From Aurantiacibacter sp. MUD11 (GTDB taxonomy: Bacteria; Pseudomonadota; Alphaproteobacteria; Sphingomonadales; Sphingomonadaceae): a stretch of 64,000 nucleotides of DNA. The DNA is taken from the NCBI RefSeq assembly GCF_026967575.1, contig NZ_CP114054.1, positions 992,001 to 1,056,000 of the forward strand, written 5' to 3'. The notes beneath the pieces are model-generated. The model worked only from the letters and a program-made list of their open reading frames with translations, was not told the DNA's origin and did no database searches. This document shows positions 8,749-18,191 of this stretch, in pieces. Position numbers and translations under genes: made by a program. Each line of letters begins with the position of its first letter. The first letter of the stretch is position 1.

Positions 8749-10998
8749 CTATTTCTGCGTGGCCTGGAACACTCCGTCCCAGTCGGCCGGCGGCGGGGTA
8801 CGGGTCAGGTCTTCAATGCGCGCCGCCAGCAGGTCGTGCAGGCCTGCGATGCCGAAACGGCTGTAGTCTGCCCTGGCTGACCCAAGCGCCGCGCGCGCAG
8901 CATCCCAATCCTGCTGGCGATAGGCGGCAAGCACTCGCCCATGCGCCTCTGCCAGTCGGCGGAAGGCGTCGGTGGCTGACATGCTCTCGTCGCCCAGCAG
9001 GGCGAAGATCGTCTCCGGCCGTTCGCGCCCGACCACGCGCAGGCGGTCGATTTCCAGCAGGGCGAAGTCGTCCAACTGCTCGGCAAGGGCGGCGCCGACG
9101 ATGATCGGCACGCCATATTGCTTGGTCTGCCCCTCCAGTCGGGCGGCGAGGTTCACCGTGTCGCCAATCAGCGAGTAGTTGAGCCGCTGGCGCGAGCCCA
9201 TGTTGCCCACGCAGCACAGGCCGGAATTGAGGCCGATGCCGACCTTCACCTCGCCCGGCCAGACCACCCCGTCACGGCTCGGCATTTCGCGGTTCAGCCG
9301 GTCCGTCGCGGCGATCATCTCCAGCGCGGCGCGCGCGGCATTGCGATGGTGGTCGGGATCGTCGAGCGGGGCGTTCCAGAACGCGAGGATGGCATCGCCG
9401 ATGTACTTGTCGATGGTCGCCTTGCGAGCAAGCAGGATGTCGCTCATCGGGGTGAGGAATTCGATCAGGAAGTCGATCACCTCGTTCGGGGCATATTGCT
9501 CGGAAATCCGGCTGAAACCGCGCACGTCGCACATCAGCACGCTCATGTCGCGCTCCACCCCGCCCAGCTCCAGTTTCTCCGGGCTGGCGGCAATCTGCTT
9601 CACCAGTTCGGGTGACAGGTACCGGTCGAAGGCGGAGCGGATGTACTGCCGCTGCCGCTCCTCGCGGAAGAACACGTAAGCTGTCTGGACGAGGTAGACG
9701 ATGAGGATCGCCAGCAGCGGATAGACCGGGTCCAGCAGGTAGCTGAGCCGGGTGAAGGAGAACCAGCTGGCCGCGCTCACCAGTGCCATGGCTGAAAGCG
9801 CCAGTACCGCGCCGAAGACCGCCCCGATGCGCGGCAAGACCAGCGCCAGGCCAAGGCCGAGCACGAGCAGCAACAGCAGTTCGACCGCCGGGGCCCAGTC
9901 GGGTCGTTCGAGGAAATCGCCGGTCATCATCTGTTCGACTGCGGCGGCCTGGACGACGACCCCGGCATTGAGGCCGGATAGCGGTGTCGCCACCACGTCG
10001 CTCAGCGCATTGGCGGAGCTGCCGACCAGCACGATCCGGCCATCGACCTTTTCGGCCAAGTCCTCGGCGCTCATCCTGCCCGTGATGATATCGGCGGCGG
10101 ACCAAAGTTCGCGTGTCGACTCATCCGGAAAATGCACCCACATCTCCCCGCTGTCGGTTACGGGAATCTCGATGGGCCGGTCGATATCCGTCAGGCGCAC
10201 CGCGACGGCCGACCCGGCGCCGTCGAGCTGGCCGCTGCCGTCGCTGGCCACCAGCATCGGGTTACCCGCGCCAAGCGCGACCCGCACCGCCTCCAGCGAG
10301 AGGCTGGGGACTGGTGTGTCTTCGAACATCGCCAGCAGTGGGACGCGGCGAACGATCTCGTCGCTGTCATTGCCGCGCTGGACGAACCCATTACCCGCTG
10401 CCGCGGCCTCGAGCTCCGGCAAGGTGGCGATCACCCCGGCATATTCGGCGACGGGAGGACTCTCGACGCGGCCGCTGGTGGTGAACGGCATCTTCGGCTC
10501 GACGCTGCCGCCGATGTCCCGCGGGTCGAGGAAATAACCGGTGACGACCGGCACATCACCAAAGCTATCGGCCAGCAGCGCGTCGTGGCTGGGCAGGTCG
10601 GCAAAGCCTTCGCCAAGCACGTCTGCCCGCTTCTGCGCTTCGTAGCGGGCAGCAATCTGTGCAGGCGAGGTGCGATCCGGCTCGGCAAAGGCGATGTCGA
10701 ACACCACCACCGACGCGCCAGCCTTGCCCAGCAAGGTCGTGAGCGTGGCGATATCGGTGCGCGGCCACGGCCACTGCCCAAGTTCCTCGATCGAAGCCTC
10801 GTCGATGTCGACCACGGCGACGATATCGCCGTTCGCGTCGCCGCGCGGGGCCATGCGCTGGTAACTGTCGAACACCTGCAAGCGGAGTTGCTCGAGCGAA
10901 GTGGGACCGATCGTCCACAGCAGCAGCACCAGCAGCACGACGAGGGCGCCGGCCAGCTGCGGTCCGATCCGCGACAGTCGTGCCAATAGTGCCGCCAT
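8749..10998 (-). CDS. CHASE2-domain adenylate cyclase (class III)
   Basis: 749 residues from the ATG at 10998, with GGAGGGG upstream. Domains in order: one N-terminal membrane span (about 10-30), an extracellular CHASE2 sensor (about 40-370, DIVAVVDIDEASIEELGQWPWPR ... GRIVLVGSSANALSDVVATP in two pieces), three membrane spans, then a class III cyclase domain (about 480-680). Metal-binding Asp are in MCDVRGFS and YIGDAILAF; the adenine-type Lys is in EVKVGIGLNSG, but the partner Asp is Ser (YSLIGDTVN), as in class IIIb-like cyclases. It makes cAMP from ATP in response to a periplasmic signal. It ends 10 bases from the FecR-domain gene, convergently. Confidence 0.9.
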   Translation of the reverse strand: MAALLARLSRIGPQLAGALVVLLVLLLWTIGPTSLEQLRLQVFDSYQRMAPRGDANGDIVAVVDIDEASIEELGQWPWPRTDIATLTTLLGKAGASVVVFDIAFAEPDRTSPAQIAARYEAQKRADVLGEGFADLPSHDALLADSFGDVPVVTGYFLDPRDIGGSVEPKMPFTTSGRVESPPVAEYAGVIATLPELEAAAAGNGFVQRGNDSDEIVRRVPLLAMFEDTPVPSLSLEAVRVALGAGNPMLVASDGSGQLDGAGSAVAVRLTDIDRPIEIPVTDSGEMWVHFPDESTRELWSAADIITGRMSAEDLAEKVDGRIVLVGSSANALSDVVATPLSGLNAGVVVQAAAVEQMMTGDFLERPDWAPAVELLLLLVLGLGLALVLPRIGAVFGAVLALSAMALVSAASWFSFTRLSYLLDPVYPLLAILIVYLVQTAYVFFREERQRQYIRSAFDRYLSPELVKQIAASPEKLELGGVERDMSVLMCDVRGFSRISEQYAPNEVIDFLIEFLTPMSDILLARKATIDKYIGDAILAFWNAPLDDPDHHRNAARAALEMIAATDRLNREMPSRDGVVWPGEVKVGIGLNSGLCCVGNMGSRQRLNYSLIGDTVNLAARLEGQTKQYGVPIIVGAALAEQLDDFALLEIDRLRVVGRERPETIFALLGDESMSATDAFRRLAEAHGRVLAAYRQQDWDAARAALGSARADYSRFGIAGLHDLLAARIEDLTRTPPPADWDGVFQATQK

Positions 10999-11103
10999 CA
11001 CCTTCCCCTCCGGCAGGTCCGCCACCGTATGGCGCACCCGCACGGTTGGCAATGTCGACGCGGGACTGGACTTCGGCCGCAAAAGGCTGTTCCCCTGCCC
11101 GGC

Positions 11104-12279
11104 GTGACAGAGGCCCAAGGCATTTCCGGGAGCGAACCCGCAGCAGACCCGCTCGACGGCTGGAGCCTGCCTGCCTGGACCTATCACGACCCCGAATTCC
11201 ACGCGCTGGAGCTGGAGCGGGTCTTTCGCCCCAGCTGGCAGGTGGTCTGCCACGAAAGCGACCTGCCCTCGCCCGGCGACTGGCATACGCTCGACTACTG
11301 CGGCGAAAGCGTGATCGTGGTGCGCGGACGAGATGACCAGCTGCGCGCCTTCACCAATGTCTGCCGCCACCGCGGATCGCGGCTGGTGGACGGGGCAATG
11401 GGCTGCTCCAAACGCCTCGTCTGCCCCTATCACGCCTGGACCTACGATCTCGACGGGCGGCTGACGGGCGTGCCGGATTCCGCCTCTTACCCCGCGCTGG
11501 ACAAGGACCGCGCCGGACTGGTGACGGTAGAACTGGAACGCTGGCGTGGCTTCCTGTTCGTGCGGCTGGAGGATGACGGCGGGCCTTCGGTAGCGCAGAT
11601 GCTGGCGCCTTACGAAGCCATGATCGCGCCCTACCGCTTCGAGGACTTGCAGGCCCTGGGCCGCGTCACCCTGCGCCCGCGCGAGGTGAACTGGAAGAAC
11701 GTCGGCGACAATTACTCGGACGGCCTGCACATCCCCGTCGCCCACCCCGGCCTCACCCGCTTGTTTGGCAAGAGCTACGGCGTCGAGGCCGAACCGCATG
11801 TCGACCGCATGTGGGGAGCAATGGTGGAGCGCGAGAGCGCCAACTGGTCGGAGCGGCTGTACCAGCGCCTGCTACCGACAGTGCCGCACCTGCCGGACGA
11901 CGCGCAGCGCCGCTGGCTCTATTTCAAGCTGTGGCCCAGTGTCGCCTTCGACATCTATCCCGACCAGGTCGATTTCATGCAGTGGCTGCCCACCGGCCCC
12001 ACCACCTGCCTGATCCGCGAAATCAGCTACGTGCTGCCCGACGATCGGCGAGAAATGCGCGCCGCGCGCTATCTCAACTGGCGGATCAACCGGCAGGTGA
12101 ACGCCGAGGATACCGAACTGATCACCCGGGTGCAGGCAGGCATGGCCTCGCGCACGTTCAGCATGGGGCCGCTCAGCGATAGGGAAGTCTGCCTGAAGAA
12201 CTTCTGCCGCCGAATGCGTGCAATCATTCCCGAAGCACGGCTGGAACAGCAGCCGCCCTCCGGTTGGAGCCATAGATGA
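11104..12279 (+). CDS. Rieske non-heme iron oxygenase, alpha-subunit type
   Basis: About 391 residues taking the GTG at 11104 as start; there is no clear ribosome site and the start is uncertain. The Rieske 2Fe-2S ligands are CRHRG and CPYHAW (C-x-H then C-x2-H) in the first third. The catalytic domain has the iron-binding stretch NVGDNYSDGLHIPVAHPG with two His. It would hydroxylate or demethylate an aromatic or betaine-like substrate using a separate reductase, which is not in the window. It overlaps the next gene by ATGA, so the two proteins are made together and probably act on the same compound. Confidence 0.85.
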   Translation: MTEAQGISGSEPAADPLDGWSLPAWTYHDPEFHALELERVFRPSWQVVCHESDLPSPGDWHTLDYCGESVIVVRGRDDQLRAFTNVCRHRGSRLVDGAMGCSKRLVCPYHAWTYDLDGRLTGVPDSASYPALDKDRAGLVTVELERWRGFLFVRLEDDGGPSVAQMLAPYEAMIAPYRFEDLQALGRVTLRPREVNWKNVGDNYSDGLHIPVAHPGLTRLFGKSYGVEAEPHVDRMWGAMVERESANWSERLYQRLLPTVPHLPDDAQRRWLYFKLWPSVAFDIYPDQVDFMQWLPTGPTTCLIREISYVLPDDRREMRAARYLNWRINRQVNAEDTELITRVQAGMASRTFSMGPLSDREVCLKNFCRRMRAIIPEARLEQQPPSGWSHR

Positions 12280-13877
12280 CACAACGATACGACGCCGTGA
12301 TCATCGGCGCAGGACACAACGGGCTGGTGTGCGGCTTCTACCTTGCCCGGGCGGGGCTGAAGGTCCGCATCGTGGAACGCCGCGACGTGGTGGGCGGAGC
12401 CGCCGTGACCGAGGAATTCCACCCCGGCTTCCGCAACTCGGTCGCCAGCTACACGGTCAGTCTGCTGCAGCCCAAGGTGATCGCCGACATGCGGCTGCAC
12501 GACCACGGCTACCGCGTGATCGAGCGGCCAATCTCCAACTTCCTGCCGCAGCCCGACGGCGGCTACCTGAAACTGGGCGGCGGGATGGAGCGCACGCAGG
12601 CGGAATTCCGCAGGTTCTCCGAGAAAGACGCAGCGGCGCTGCCCGCCTATTACGACGCGCTGGAAGGCGTGGCCGAGGTGCTGCGCGACCTCGCCCTGAA
12701 AACCCCGCCCAATGTCGGCGACGGGCTGCGCACGCTGCTGGCGGGCGCGGCGCAAGGCTGGGGGCTGTCGCGGCTGGACCTGGAAGCCAAGCGCAACGTG
12801 CTGGACCTGTTCACCAAGTCCGCCACCAGCTTCCTCGAACAATGGTTCGAAAGCGAGCCGGTGAAGGCCGCCTTCGGTTTCGACGCGGTGGTCGGCAACT
12901 ATGCCAGCCCGGATACGCCGGGCAGCGCCTATGTGCTGCTGCACCACGTCTTCGGCGAGGTGAACGGCAAGAAGGGCGCCTGGGGCCACAGCGTCGGCGG
13001 CATGGGCACGATCACCCAGATCATGGCCAAGGTGGCGCGGGAGGCAGGCGTCGAGATCAGTCTCGAAAGCCCGGTGGACGAGGTGCTGGTCGATGGCGAC
13101 ACGGTGGCCGGTGTAAGACTGGCCAGCGGCGAGGAGATCGCCGCCAGGCGCGTCATCGCCAATGTCGGTCCGAAGCTGCTGTACGGGAAGATGCTGGACG
13201 CAGCGCACCAGCCGGAAGATTTCCGCCGCGCCATGAAGGGTTTCAAGGCAGGCGGCGGCACCTTCCGCATGAACGTCGCGCTCAGCGAATTGCCGTGCTT
13301 CACCGCGCATCCCGAACCGGGCGAGCACCACAGTTCCGGCATCATCATCGCCCCGACGCTGGACTACATGGACCGCGCCTTCCTCGACGCGAAGCAGCAC
13401 GGCTGGTCGAAGGCACCGATCGTCGAAATGCTGATCCCCAGCACGGTGGACGACAGCCTCGCGCCCGAGGGACAGCACGTCGCCAGCCTGTTCTGCCAGC
13501 AATTCGCGCCAGAATTGCCCGATGGCCGCGACTGGGACGACGAGGAAGACGCGGCCGTCGATACCATCATCGACACGGTGGAGGCCCATGCGCCGGGCTT
13601 CCGCGCCTCGATCCTCGGCAAGCAGGTGCTCAGCCCCAAGGGCCTCTATCGCAAGTTCGGCCTGGTCGGCGGCGACATCTTCCACGGGCACATGAGCCTC
13701 GACCAGTTATGGTCGGCCCGGCCCGTGCTGGGACACGGCTCCCATCGCGGTCCGGTGAAGGGGCTCTACATGTGCGGGTCAGGCACCCATCCGGGCGGCG
13801 GCGTGACCGGGGCGCCCGGCCACAACTGCGCGCGCGAGGTGATTGCCGACGGCGGCAAGTTCGGACGCTTCCGCTAG
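12276..13877 (+). CDS. FAD-dependent oxidoreductase of the phytoene desaturase / PYROXD2 type
   Basis: 533 residues. The N-terminal dinucleotide fold AVIIGAGHNGLVCGFYLARAG binds FAD. The C-terminal motif MCGSGTHPGGGVTGAPGHNC is the signature of the phytoene-desaturase-like superfamily, here closest to the PYROXD2-like branch rather than to carotenoid enzymes. The start overlaps the Rieske gene (ATGA). No carotenoid genes are near, so a carotenoid role is unlikely. The pair may oxidise a lipid or a terpenoid-like substrate; this is inference. Confidence 0.85.
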   Translation: MTQRYDAVIIGAGHNGLVCGFYLARAGLKVRIVERRDVVGGAAVTEEFHPGFRNSVASYTVSLLQPKVIADMRLHDHGYRVIERPISNFLPQPDGGYLKLGGGMERTQAEFRRFSEKDAAALPAYYDALEGVAEVLRDLALKTPPNVGDGLRTLLAGAAQGWGLSRLDLEAKRNVLDLFTKSATSFLEQWFESEPVKAAFGFDAVVGNYASPDTPGSAYVLLHHVFGEVNGKKGAWGHSVGGMGTITQIMAKVAREAGVEISLESPVDEVLVDGDTVAGVRLASGEEIAARRVIANVGPKLLYGKMLDAAHQPEDFRRAMKGFKAGGGTFRMNVALSELPCFTAHPEPGEHHSSGIIIAPTLDYMDRAFLDAKQHGWSKAPIVEMLIPSTVDDSLAPEGQHVASLFCQQFAPELPDGRDWDDEEDAAVDTIIDTVEAHAPGFRASILGKQVLSPKGLYRKFGLVGGDIFHGHMSLDQLWSARPVLGHGSHRGPVKGLYMCGSGTHPGGGVTGAPGHNCAREVIADGGKFGRFR

Positions 13878-13884
13878 GCGAAGA

Positions 13885-14337
13885 TCACAGGTCCTCGCGT
13901 TCCGCCAGCCACAGCTTTTCCATCATCAGGTAGCTGAAGGACGCGCTCCAGGCGATCAGCACGAGGCCCATCAGCGCCTCGATCCCGGCCATGATCCGGG
14001 CCGGGCCTTCGGGAACGATGTCGCCCACGCCCAGCGTCGTGTAGTTCGAGATCGAGAAATAGAAATAGGTCAGGAAACCGGCATCCGGCGGGACGGCGCC
14101 TTCCAGCCTGCCCAGCCACGGGCTGCCGTGCATGGCGAAGAAGGCGATTGCGAACAGCAGCACTTCGGCAAGGTGGACGGCAAAGACGATCCCCAGCACG
14201 ATGAGCAAGGGTCGGCGTGTCGCCAGCCGTCCGGTCGCCACGGCATGGGCGCACCATCGCATCGCCGTGTAATGCATATAGAAACTGGTCATTACCAGGA
14301 CTGCCGTGATCAGGCTCACCGCCACGACTTGTCCCAC
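13885..14337 (-). CDS. Two-helix potassium-channel-type ion channel
   Basis: 150 residues from a GTG at 14337, preceded by GGGAGG. There are N-terminal membrane helices, then a pore loop with filter TTLGVGD (about residues 100-106) between hydrophobic helices, as in the Ion_trans_2 family. The filter differs from canonical TVGYGD, so ion preference is uncertain. It is divergent from the P-type ATPase and convergent with the flavoprotein; it may belong with the ion transporters on the other strand. Confidence 0.85.
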   Translation of the reverse strand: MGQVVAVSLITAVLVMTSFYMHYTAMRWCAHAVATGRLATRRPLLIVLGIVFAVHLAEVLLFAIAFFAMHGSPWLGRLEGAVPPDAGFLTYFYFSISNYTTLGVGDIVPEGPARIMAGIEALMGLVLIAWSASFSYLMMEKLWLAEREDL

Positions 14338-14422
14338 CAGTTACCTCCCGTCCTCAAGCCAATTGCTGCGCGAGGCTTAACCGCCTGCGCGGACAAGGTC
14401 CACCGCGGCGCGCGGCAGTGAA

Positions 14423-14436
14423 TTGATCTCGAACAA
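14423..14436 (+). promoter_or_regulatory. FNR/FixK-like box in front of the P-type ATPase
   Basis: TTGATctcgAACAA matches the FNR consensus (TTGAT-N4-ATCAA) at 9 of 10 positions. Its centre lies 29.5 bases before a weak -10-like TATGTC at 14459-14464, the spacing of a class II FNR-activated promoter. The ATPase start is at 14500. Confidence 0.6.
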
Positions 14437-14499
14437 CGGCGGATTTGAAAACGTCATCTATGTCCGTCACAACGTCACTGCGGAGGTGAGGCGGAGGGA

Positions 14500-17157
14500 T
14501 TGGCCGAAACGCTCGACAACTTGCAGGCGGGAGACGCCTTCAGCCAGGAGCCGGAAGCGATTCTTGGGCGGCTGCAGGTGACGGCTGAGAATGGACTGAG
14601 CGAGACTGAAGCGCGGCACAGGCTTGCCCAATTCGGCCCCAACCAGATCGAGACGCGTGGCAAGGCCAGCGCGCTTGCCATCCTGCTGCACCAGCTAGCG
14701 AACCCGGTGGTCTACCTGCTGGCGGCAGCCGCGGTGCTCGCCCTTGTCTTCGGGCAGCGGCTGGAGGGATCGGCGGTACTCGTCGTGCTGATCATCAACA
14801 CGCTGATCGGCTATTTCACCGAGATCAAGGCGACCCGTTCGATGGAGGCCCTGCGGACGCTGGGCACCCGTTCGGCCCGCGTCCGGCGCGAAGGCCGGAT
14901 GGAAGTCATCCCGGCAGAGCAGCTGGTGCCCGGTGACATCGTGCTGGTCGAAGGCGGCGACATCATCTCCGCCGATATGCGGATCGTCGCCGCAGCCAAT
15001 CTCGCCGCCAACGAATCGACGCTGACGGGCGAGTCCGTCCCGGTCGAAAAAGCGGTCGACACCAAGCCCGAAGATACCCGCCTCGCCGAGCGCGCCAACA
15101 TGCTGTTCAAGGGCACCTCCATCACGCGCGGCAACGCGACAGGAGTGGTGGTGGCGACCGGCTTGCAGACCGAACTCGGGCGGATCTCGCAACTGGTCGA
15201 GGAAGCCCGGCCAGAGCGCTCGCCGCTGGAAAAGCGATTGTCGCAGATCGCCGGGCAGCTGGTCTGGCTCACCATCATCCTGACGGCGCTGATCGTAGGC
15301 ATCGGCCTGCTGCGCGATGTCGACCCCATGCTGATGGTGACCACCGGGATCGCGCTGGCCGTGGCGGCTATCCCCGAGGGCCTGCCGGTCGTGGCGACAC
15401 TTTCGCTGGCGCAGGGCATGTGGCGCATGGCGCGCAAGAACGCGCTGATCGAGCGGCTCTCCGCCGTCGAGACTTTCGGCTCCACCACGCTGATCCTGAC
15501 CGACAAGACCGGTACGCTGACCGAGAACCGCATGACGGTACAGACCGTCTGCCTGCCCGCCCCGCAGCTGCGCCCCGCCCAGTTCGATGGCAAGCGGGAG
15601 CAATCGCCGCTGCTGGAAAACCTTCTGCGGATCGGCGCCCTGTGCAACGCCGGGGAACTGGACGTCGGCTCTGACAAGGGCGTGGGCGATCCGATGGAGG
15701 TCGCCCTGCTGCGCGCAGCCGCGCGGGCCGGATTGCAGCGCGAGCCGCTGCTGGCCGAAACGCCTCTCCTGCGCGAGCATCCCTTCGACAGCGCAATCCG
15801 CATGATGGCGACGGTGCACCAGCAGGCCGAAGGGTGCCTCTATGCGGTCAAGGGCGCCCCTGAAGAGGTGCTGGCCCGTTGCTCGCACGTCCGCCATGTC
15901 AGCGGCGATCAGGACCTGGACGCGCAGGAGGTCGGCGAATGGCGCGAACTGGTCGACCGGCTCGCCAGCGAAGGACTGCGCGTCATCGCCATCGCCACCA
16001 AGGCCAATGCCTCATGCGATGAAAAGCCATTCGAAGGCCTCGTCCTGCTCGGGATCATCGGCCTGCGCGACCCGGCCCGCGCCAACGTGGCGGAGGCCAT
16101 CGCGGACTGTCACCAGGCAGGCATCAAGGTGGCCATCGTCACCGGCGACCACGCCGTCACCGCGGTCAGCATCGGCAGGCAGGTCGGCCTGCCTGTCGAT
16201 GCCAGCAAGGCACTGGAAGGCCACAGCCTCGCCCGTATGGACTTCGAAGGGCCGCAATTGCGCTCGACCAGCATCTTTGCCCGCGTCAATCCGGACGAGA
16301 AGCTGAAGCTGGTGCGCGCCTTCCAGGAAGCCGGCGAGGTCGTCGCCATGACCGGCGACGGCGTGAACGATGCCCCCGCCTTGCGGCAGGCGGACATCGG
16401 TGTCGCCATGGGCAAGCGCGGCACGGACGTAGCACGGCAGGCGGCCGCCATGGTGCTGCTGGACGATGCCTTCCCCACCATCGTCACCGCGATCCGCGAG
16501 GGGCGCATCATCTTCGAGAACATCCGGCGGTTCGCGGCCTACCTGCTGTCGTGCAACCTCAGCGAAGTGCTGGTGGTGGGGATGGCCGTGCTGTTCGCCC
16601 TGCCGTTGCCGATCCTGCCATTGCAGATCCTGTTCCTGAACCTCGTGACCGATGTCTTCCCGGCCTTTGCCCTGGCGACAGCCAAGGGTGACGACGGCAT
16701 CATGAAGCGCCCGCCCCGCCCCTCCGGAGAGAACCTTCTCGGCACCCCGCAGTGGCGCAGGATCATCCTCCACGGCTTCGCCCTGACCGGCGCGACCTTC
16801 GCTTCCATGGCCATCGGCACGGATGTTCTCGGACTGGATGGCAGCGCGCTGGTGACCGTGACTTTCATGACGCTGGCCTTCTCGCAGCTGTTCCATGTCT
16901 TCAACATGCGCCCCACCGGCGCATCGCTGCTCCGCAATGACGTGGTGCGCAGCCCGTGGGTGTGGGGCGCAGTAGGCCTGTGCACGGTGCTGCTGCTGAT
17001 CGCCGCCTACCAGCCGACGCTGGCGGGCATCCTCGGGCTTGTCCCGCCGACGGTGGAGATGTGGGCAACGATCCTGGGCGTTAGCCTGGCACCCTTGGTC
17101 CTGTTGCAGAGCAGCAGGCTGCTGCTGGAGTGGTATCGGAAGGGAGCACGCGCTTGA
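14500..17157 (+). CDS. Cation-transporting P2-type ATPase
   Basis: 885 residues from a TTG at 14500 with GGAGGG directly upstream (tight spacing). N-terminal cation-ATPase domain, actuator motif STLTGESVPV, conserved membrane motif AIPEGLPV (type P2, Ca/Na/K-like pumps), phosphorylation motif DKTGTLTEN (about residue 334) and hinge MTGDGVNDAPAL are all present and intact. The exported ion cannot be set from sequence; calcium or sodium are the usual ones in this subgroup. It overlaps the downstream exchanger by TTGA. An FNR-like box precedes it, suggesting induction at low oxygen. Confidence 0.9.
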   Translation: MAETLDNLQAGDAFSQEPEAILGRLQVTAENGLSETEARHRLAQFGPNQIETRGKASALAILLHQLANPVVYLLAAAAVLALVFGQRLEGSAVLVVLIINTLIGYFTEIKATRSMEALRTLGTRSARVRREGRMEVIPAEQLVPGDIVLVEGGDIISADMRIVAAANLAANESTLTGESVPVEKAVDTKPEDTRLAERANMLFKGTSITRGNATGVVVATGLQTELGRISQLVEEARPERSPLEKRLSQIAGQLVWLTIILTALIVGIGLLRDVDPMLMVTTGIALAVAAIPEGLPVVATLSLAQGMWRMARKNALIERLSAVETFGSTTLILTDKTGTLTENRMTVQTVCLPAPQLRPAQFDGKREQSPLLENLLRIGALCNAGELDVGSDKGVGDPMEVALLRAAARAGLQREPLLAETPLLREHPFDSAIRMMATVHQQAEGCLYAVKGAPEEVLARCSHVRHVSGDQDLDAQEVGEWRELVDRLASEGLRVIAIATKANASCDEKPFEGLVLLGIIGLRDPARANVAEAIADCHQAGIKVAIVTGDHAVTAVSIGRQVGLPVDASKALEGHSLARMDFEGPQLRSTSIFARVNPDEKLKLVRAFQEAGEVVAMTGDGVNDAPALRQADIGVAMGKRGTDVARQAAAMVLLDDAFPTIVTAIREGRIIFENIRRFAAYLLSCNLSEVLVVGMAVLFALPLPILPLQILFLNLVTDVFPAFALATAKGDDGIMKRPPRPSGENLLGTPQWRRIILHGFALTGATFASMAIGTDVLGLDGSALVTVTFMTLAFSQLFHVFNMRPTGASLLRNDVVRSPWVWGAVGLCTVLLLIAAYQPTLAGILGLVPPTVEMWATILGVSLAPLVLLQSSRLLLEWYRKGARA

Positions 17158-18164
17158 TCGAGGCCTTCACCCCCTGGCTCGAGTTCCTCGTCTGCGCCCT
17201 GCTGATCGGGTACGCGGGCCAGGCGCTGACCAAGTACGCGGCAGTGATATCCGAGCAGACCGGACTGCCGGCCTCATGGGTCGGGCTGATCCTGCTGTCT
17301 GCCGCCACATCGCTGCCCGAGCTCTTCACCGGCGTCAGCTCGGTCACCGTCTTCGATGCACCCGACATCGCCTTTGGCGACGCGCTGGGCAGCTGCGTGC
17401 TCAACCTCGGCCTGCTCGTCGCGCTCGATGCTCTCAGCCGGGACGAATCCGTGTTCTGCCGCGTCGACCATCGCCACGTACTGACCGCCGGCTTCGGGAT
17501 TATCCTGATCGGCCTTGCCGGGCTGACGATCATGACCACGCGCAGCGGGATCGACCTGACCGTGTTCCATGTCAGCGCCTACACGCCCTTCGTTATCCTG
17601 CTCTACATCGTCGCGATCCGCGCCACCTTCGTGCACGAGCGGCGGCTGGCGATCACGGCCCCGCCCGTGGACGCGCCCGAGGGTATCACCCTGCGGCAGG
17701 CGGTGCTGCGCTATGGCGCGGCGGCGGCAGTGGTGGGCGTCGCGGGTGGCCTGCTTCCCCATTTCGGCATGCAGATCGCCGAGGCGACCGGGTGGCACCA
17801 GAGCTTCGTCGGCACGCTGCTGATCGCCGTGGCGACATCGCTGCCCGAATTCGTGGTGATCGTCAGCGCCCTGCGCCGCAACGCCGCCGACATGGCCATC
17901 GCCGCCTTGCTCGGCAGCAACCTGTTCGACGTGCTGGTGCTGGCCATCGATGACCTCGCCTATTTGAAGGGCAGCATCTACGCCCACGTCTCGGCGGCCC
18001 ATGCCGCCTCTGCCTTTGCCGGCGTGATCATGAGCGGCATCTTCATCGTCGCGCTGCTCTATCGCCCGCGAAACCGCTTTTTCGGGAGCATCAGCTGGAC
18101 CAGCCTGTCGCTGCTCTCAATCTACTTCCTCAGCTCCTACTTCATCTATCTCTATGATTTCTGA
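17154..18164 (+). CDS. Sodium/calcium-exchanger-type membrane protein (CaCA family)
   Basis: 336 residues starting with the TTG at 17154, which overlaps the ATPase stop and has GGAAGGGAG upstream. Two inverted halves each hold an alpha-repeat: SAATSLPELFTG with GDALGSCVLNLG, and AVATSLPEFVVI with AALLGSNLFDVL. About ten membrane segments. It would exchange Ca or another cation against Na or protons. Translational coupling to the P-type ATPase suggests that the two handle the same ion. Confidence 0.88.
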   Translation: MIEAFTPWLEFLVCALLIGYAGQALTKYAAVISEQTGLPASWVGLILLSAATSLPELFTGVSSVTVFDAPDIAFGDALGSCVLNLGLLVALDALSRDESVFCRVDHRHVLTAGFGIILIGLAGLTIMTTRSGIDLTVFHVSAYTPFVILLYIVAIRATFVHERRLAITAPPVDAPEGITLRQAVLRYGAAAAVVGVAGGLLPHFGMQIAEATGWHQSFVGTLLIAVATSLPEFVVIVSALRRNAADMAIAALLGSNLFDVLVLAIDDLAYLKGSIYAHVSAAHAASAFAGVIMSGIFIVALLYRPRNRFFGSISWTSLSLLSIYFLSSYFIYLYDF

Positions 18165-18191
18165 CCCGCAGCCTAAGGATGGCCTTACCGC

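Noticed and set aside
12069..13691. 540-codon minus-strand frame opposite the Rieske and flavoprotein genes
   Set aside because: Both plus-strand genes are clear family members; the antisense frame has no recognisable motif.
12276..13877. Carotenoid biosynthesis role for the phytoene-desaturase-like gene
   Set aside because: C-terminal motifs and length fit the PYROXD2-like branch and there is no crt gene in the window.
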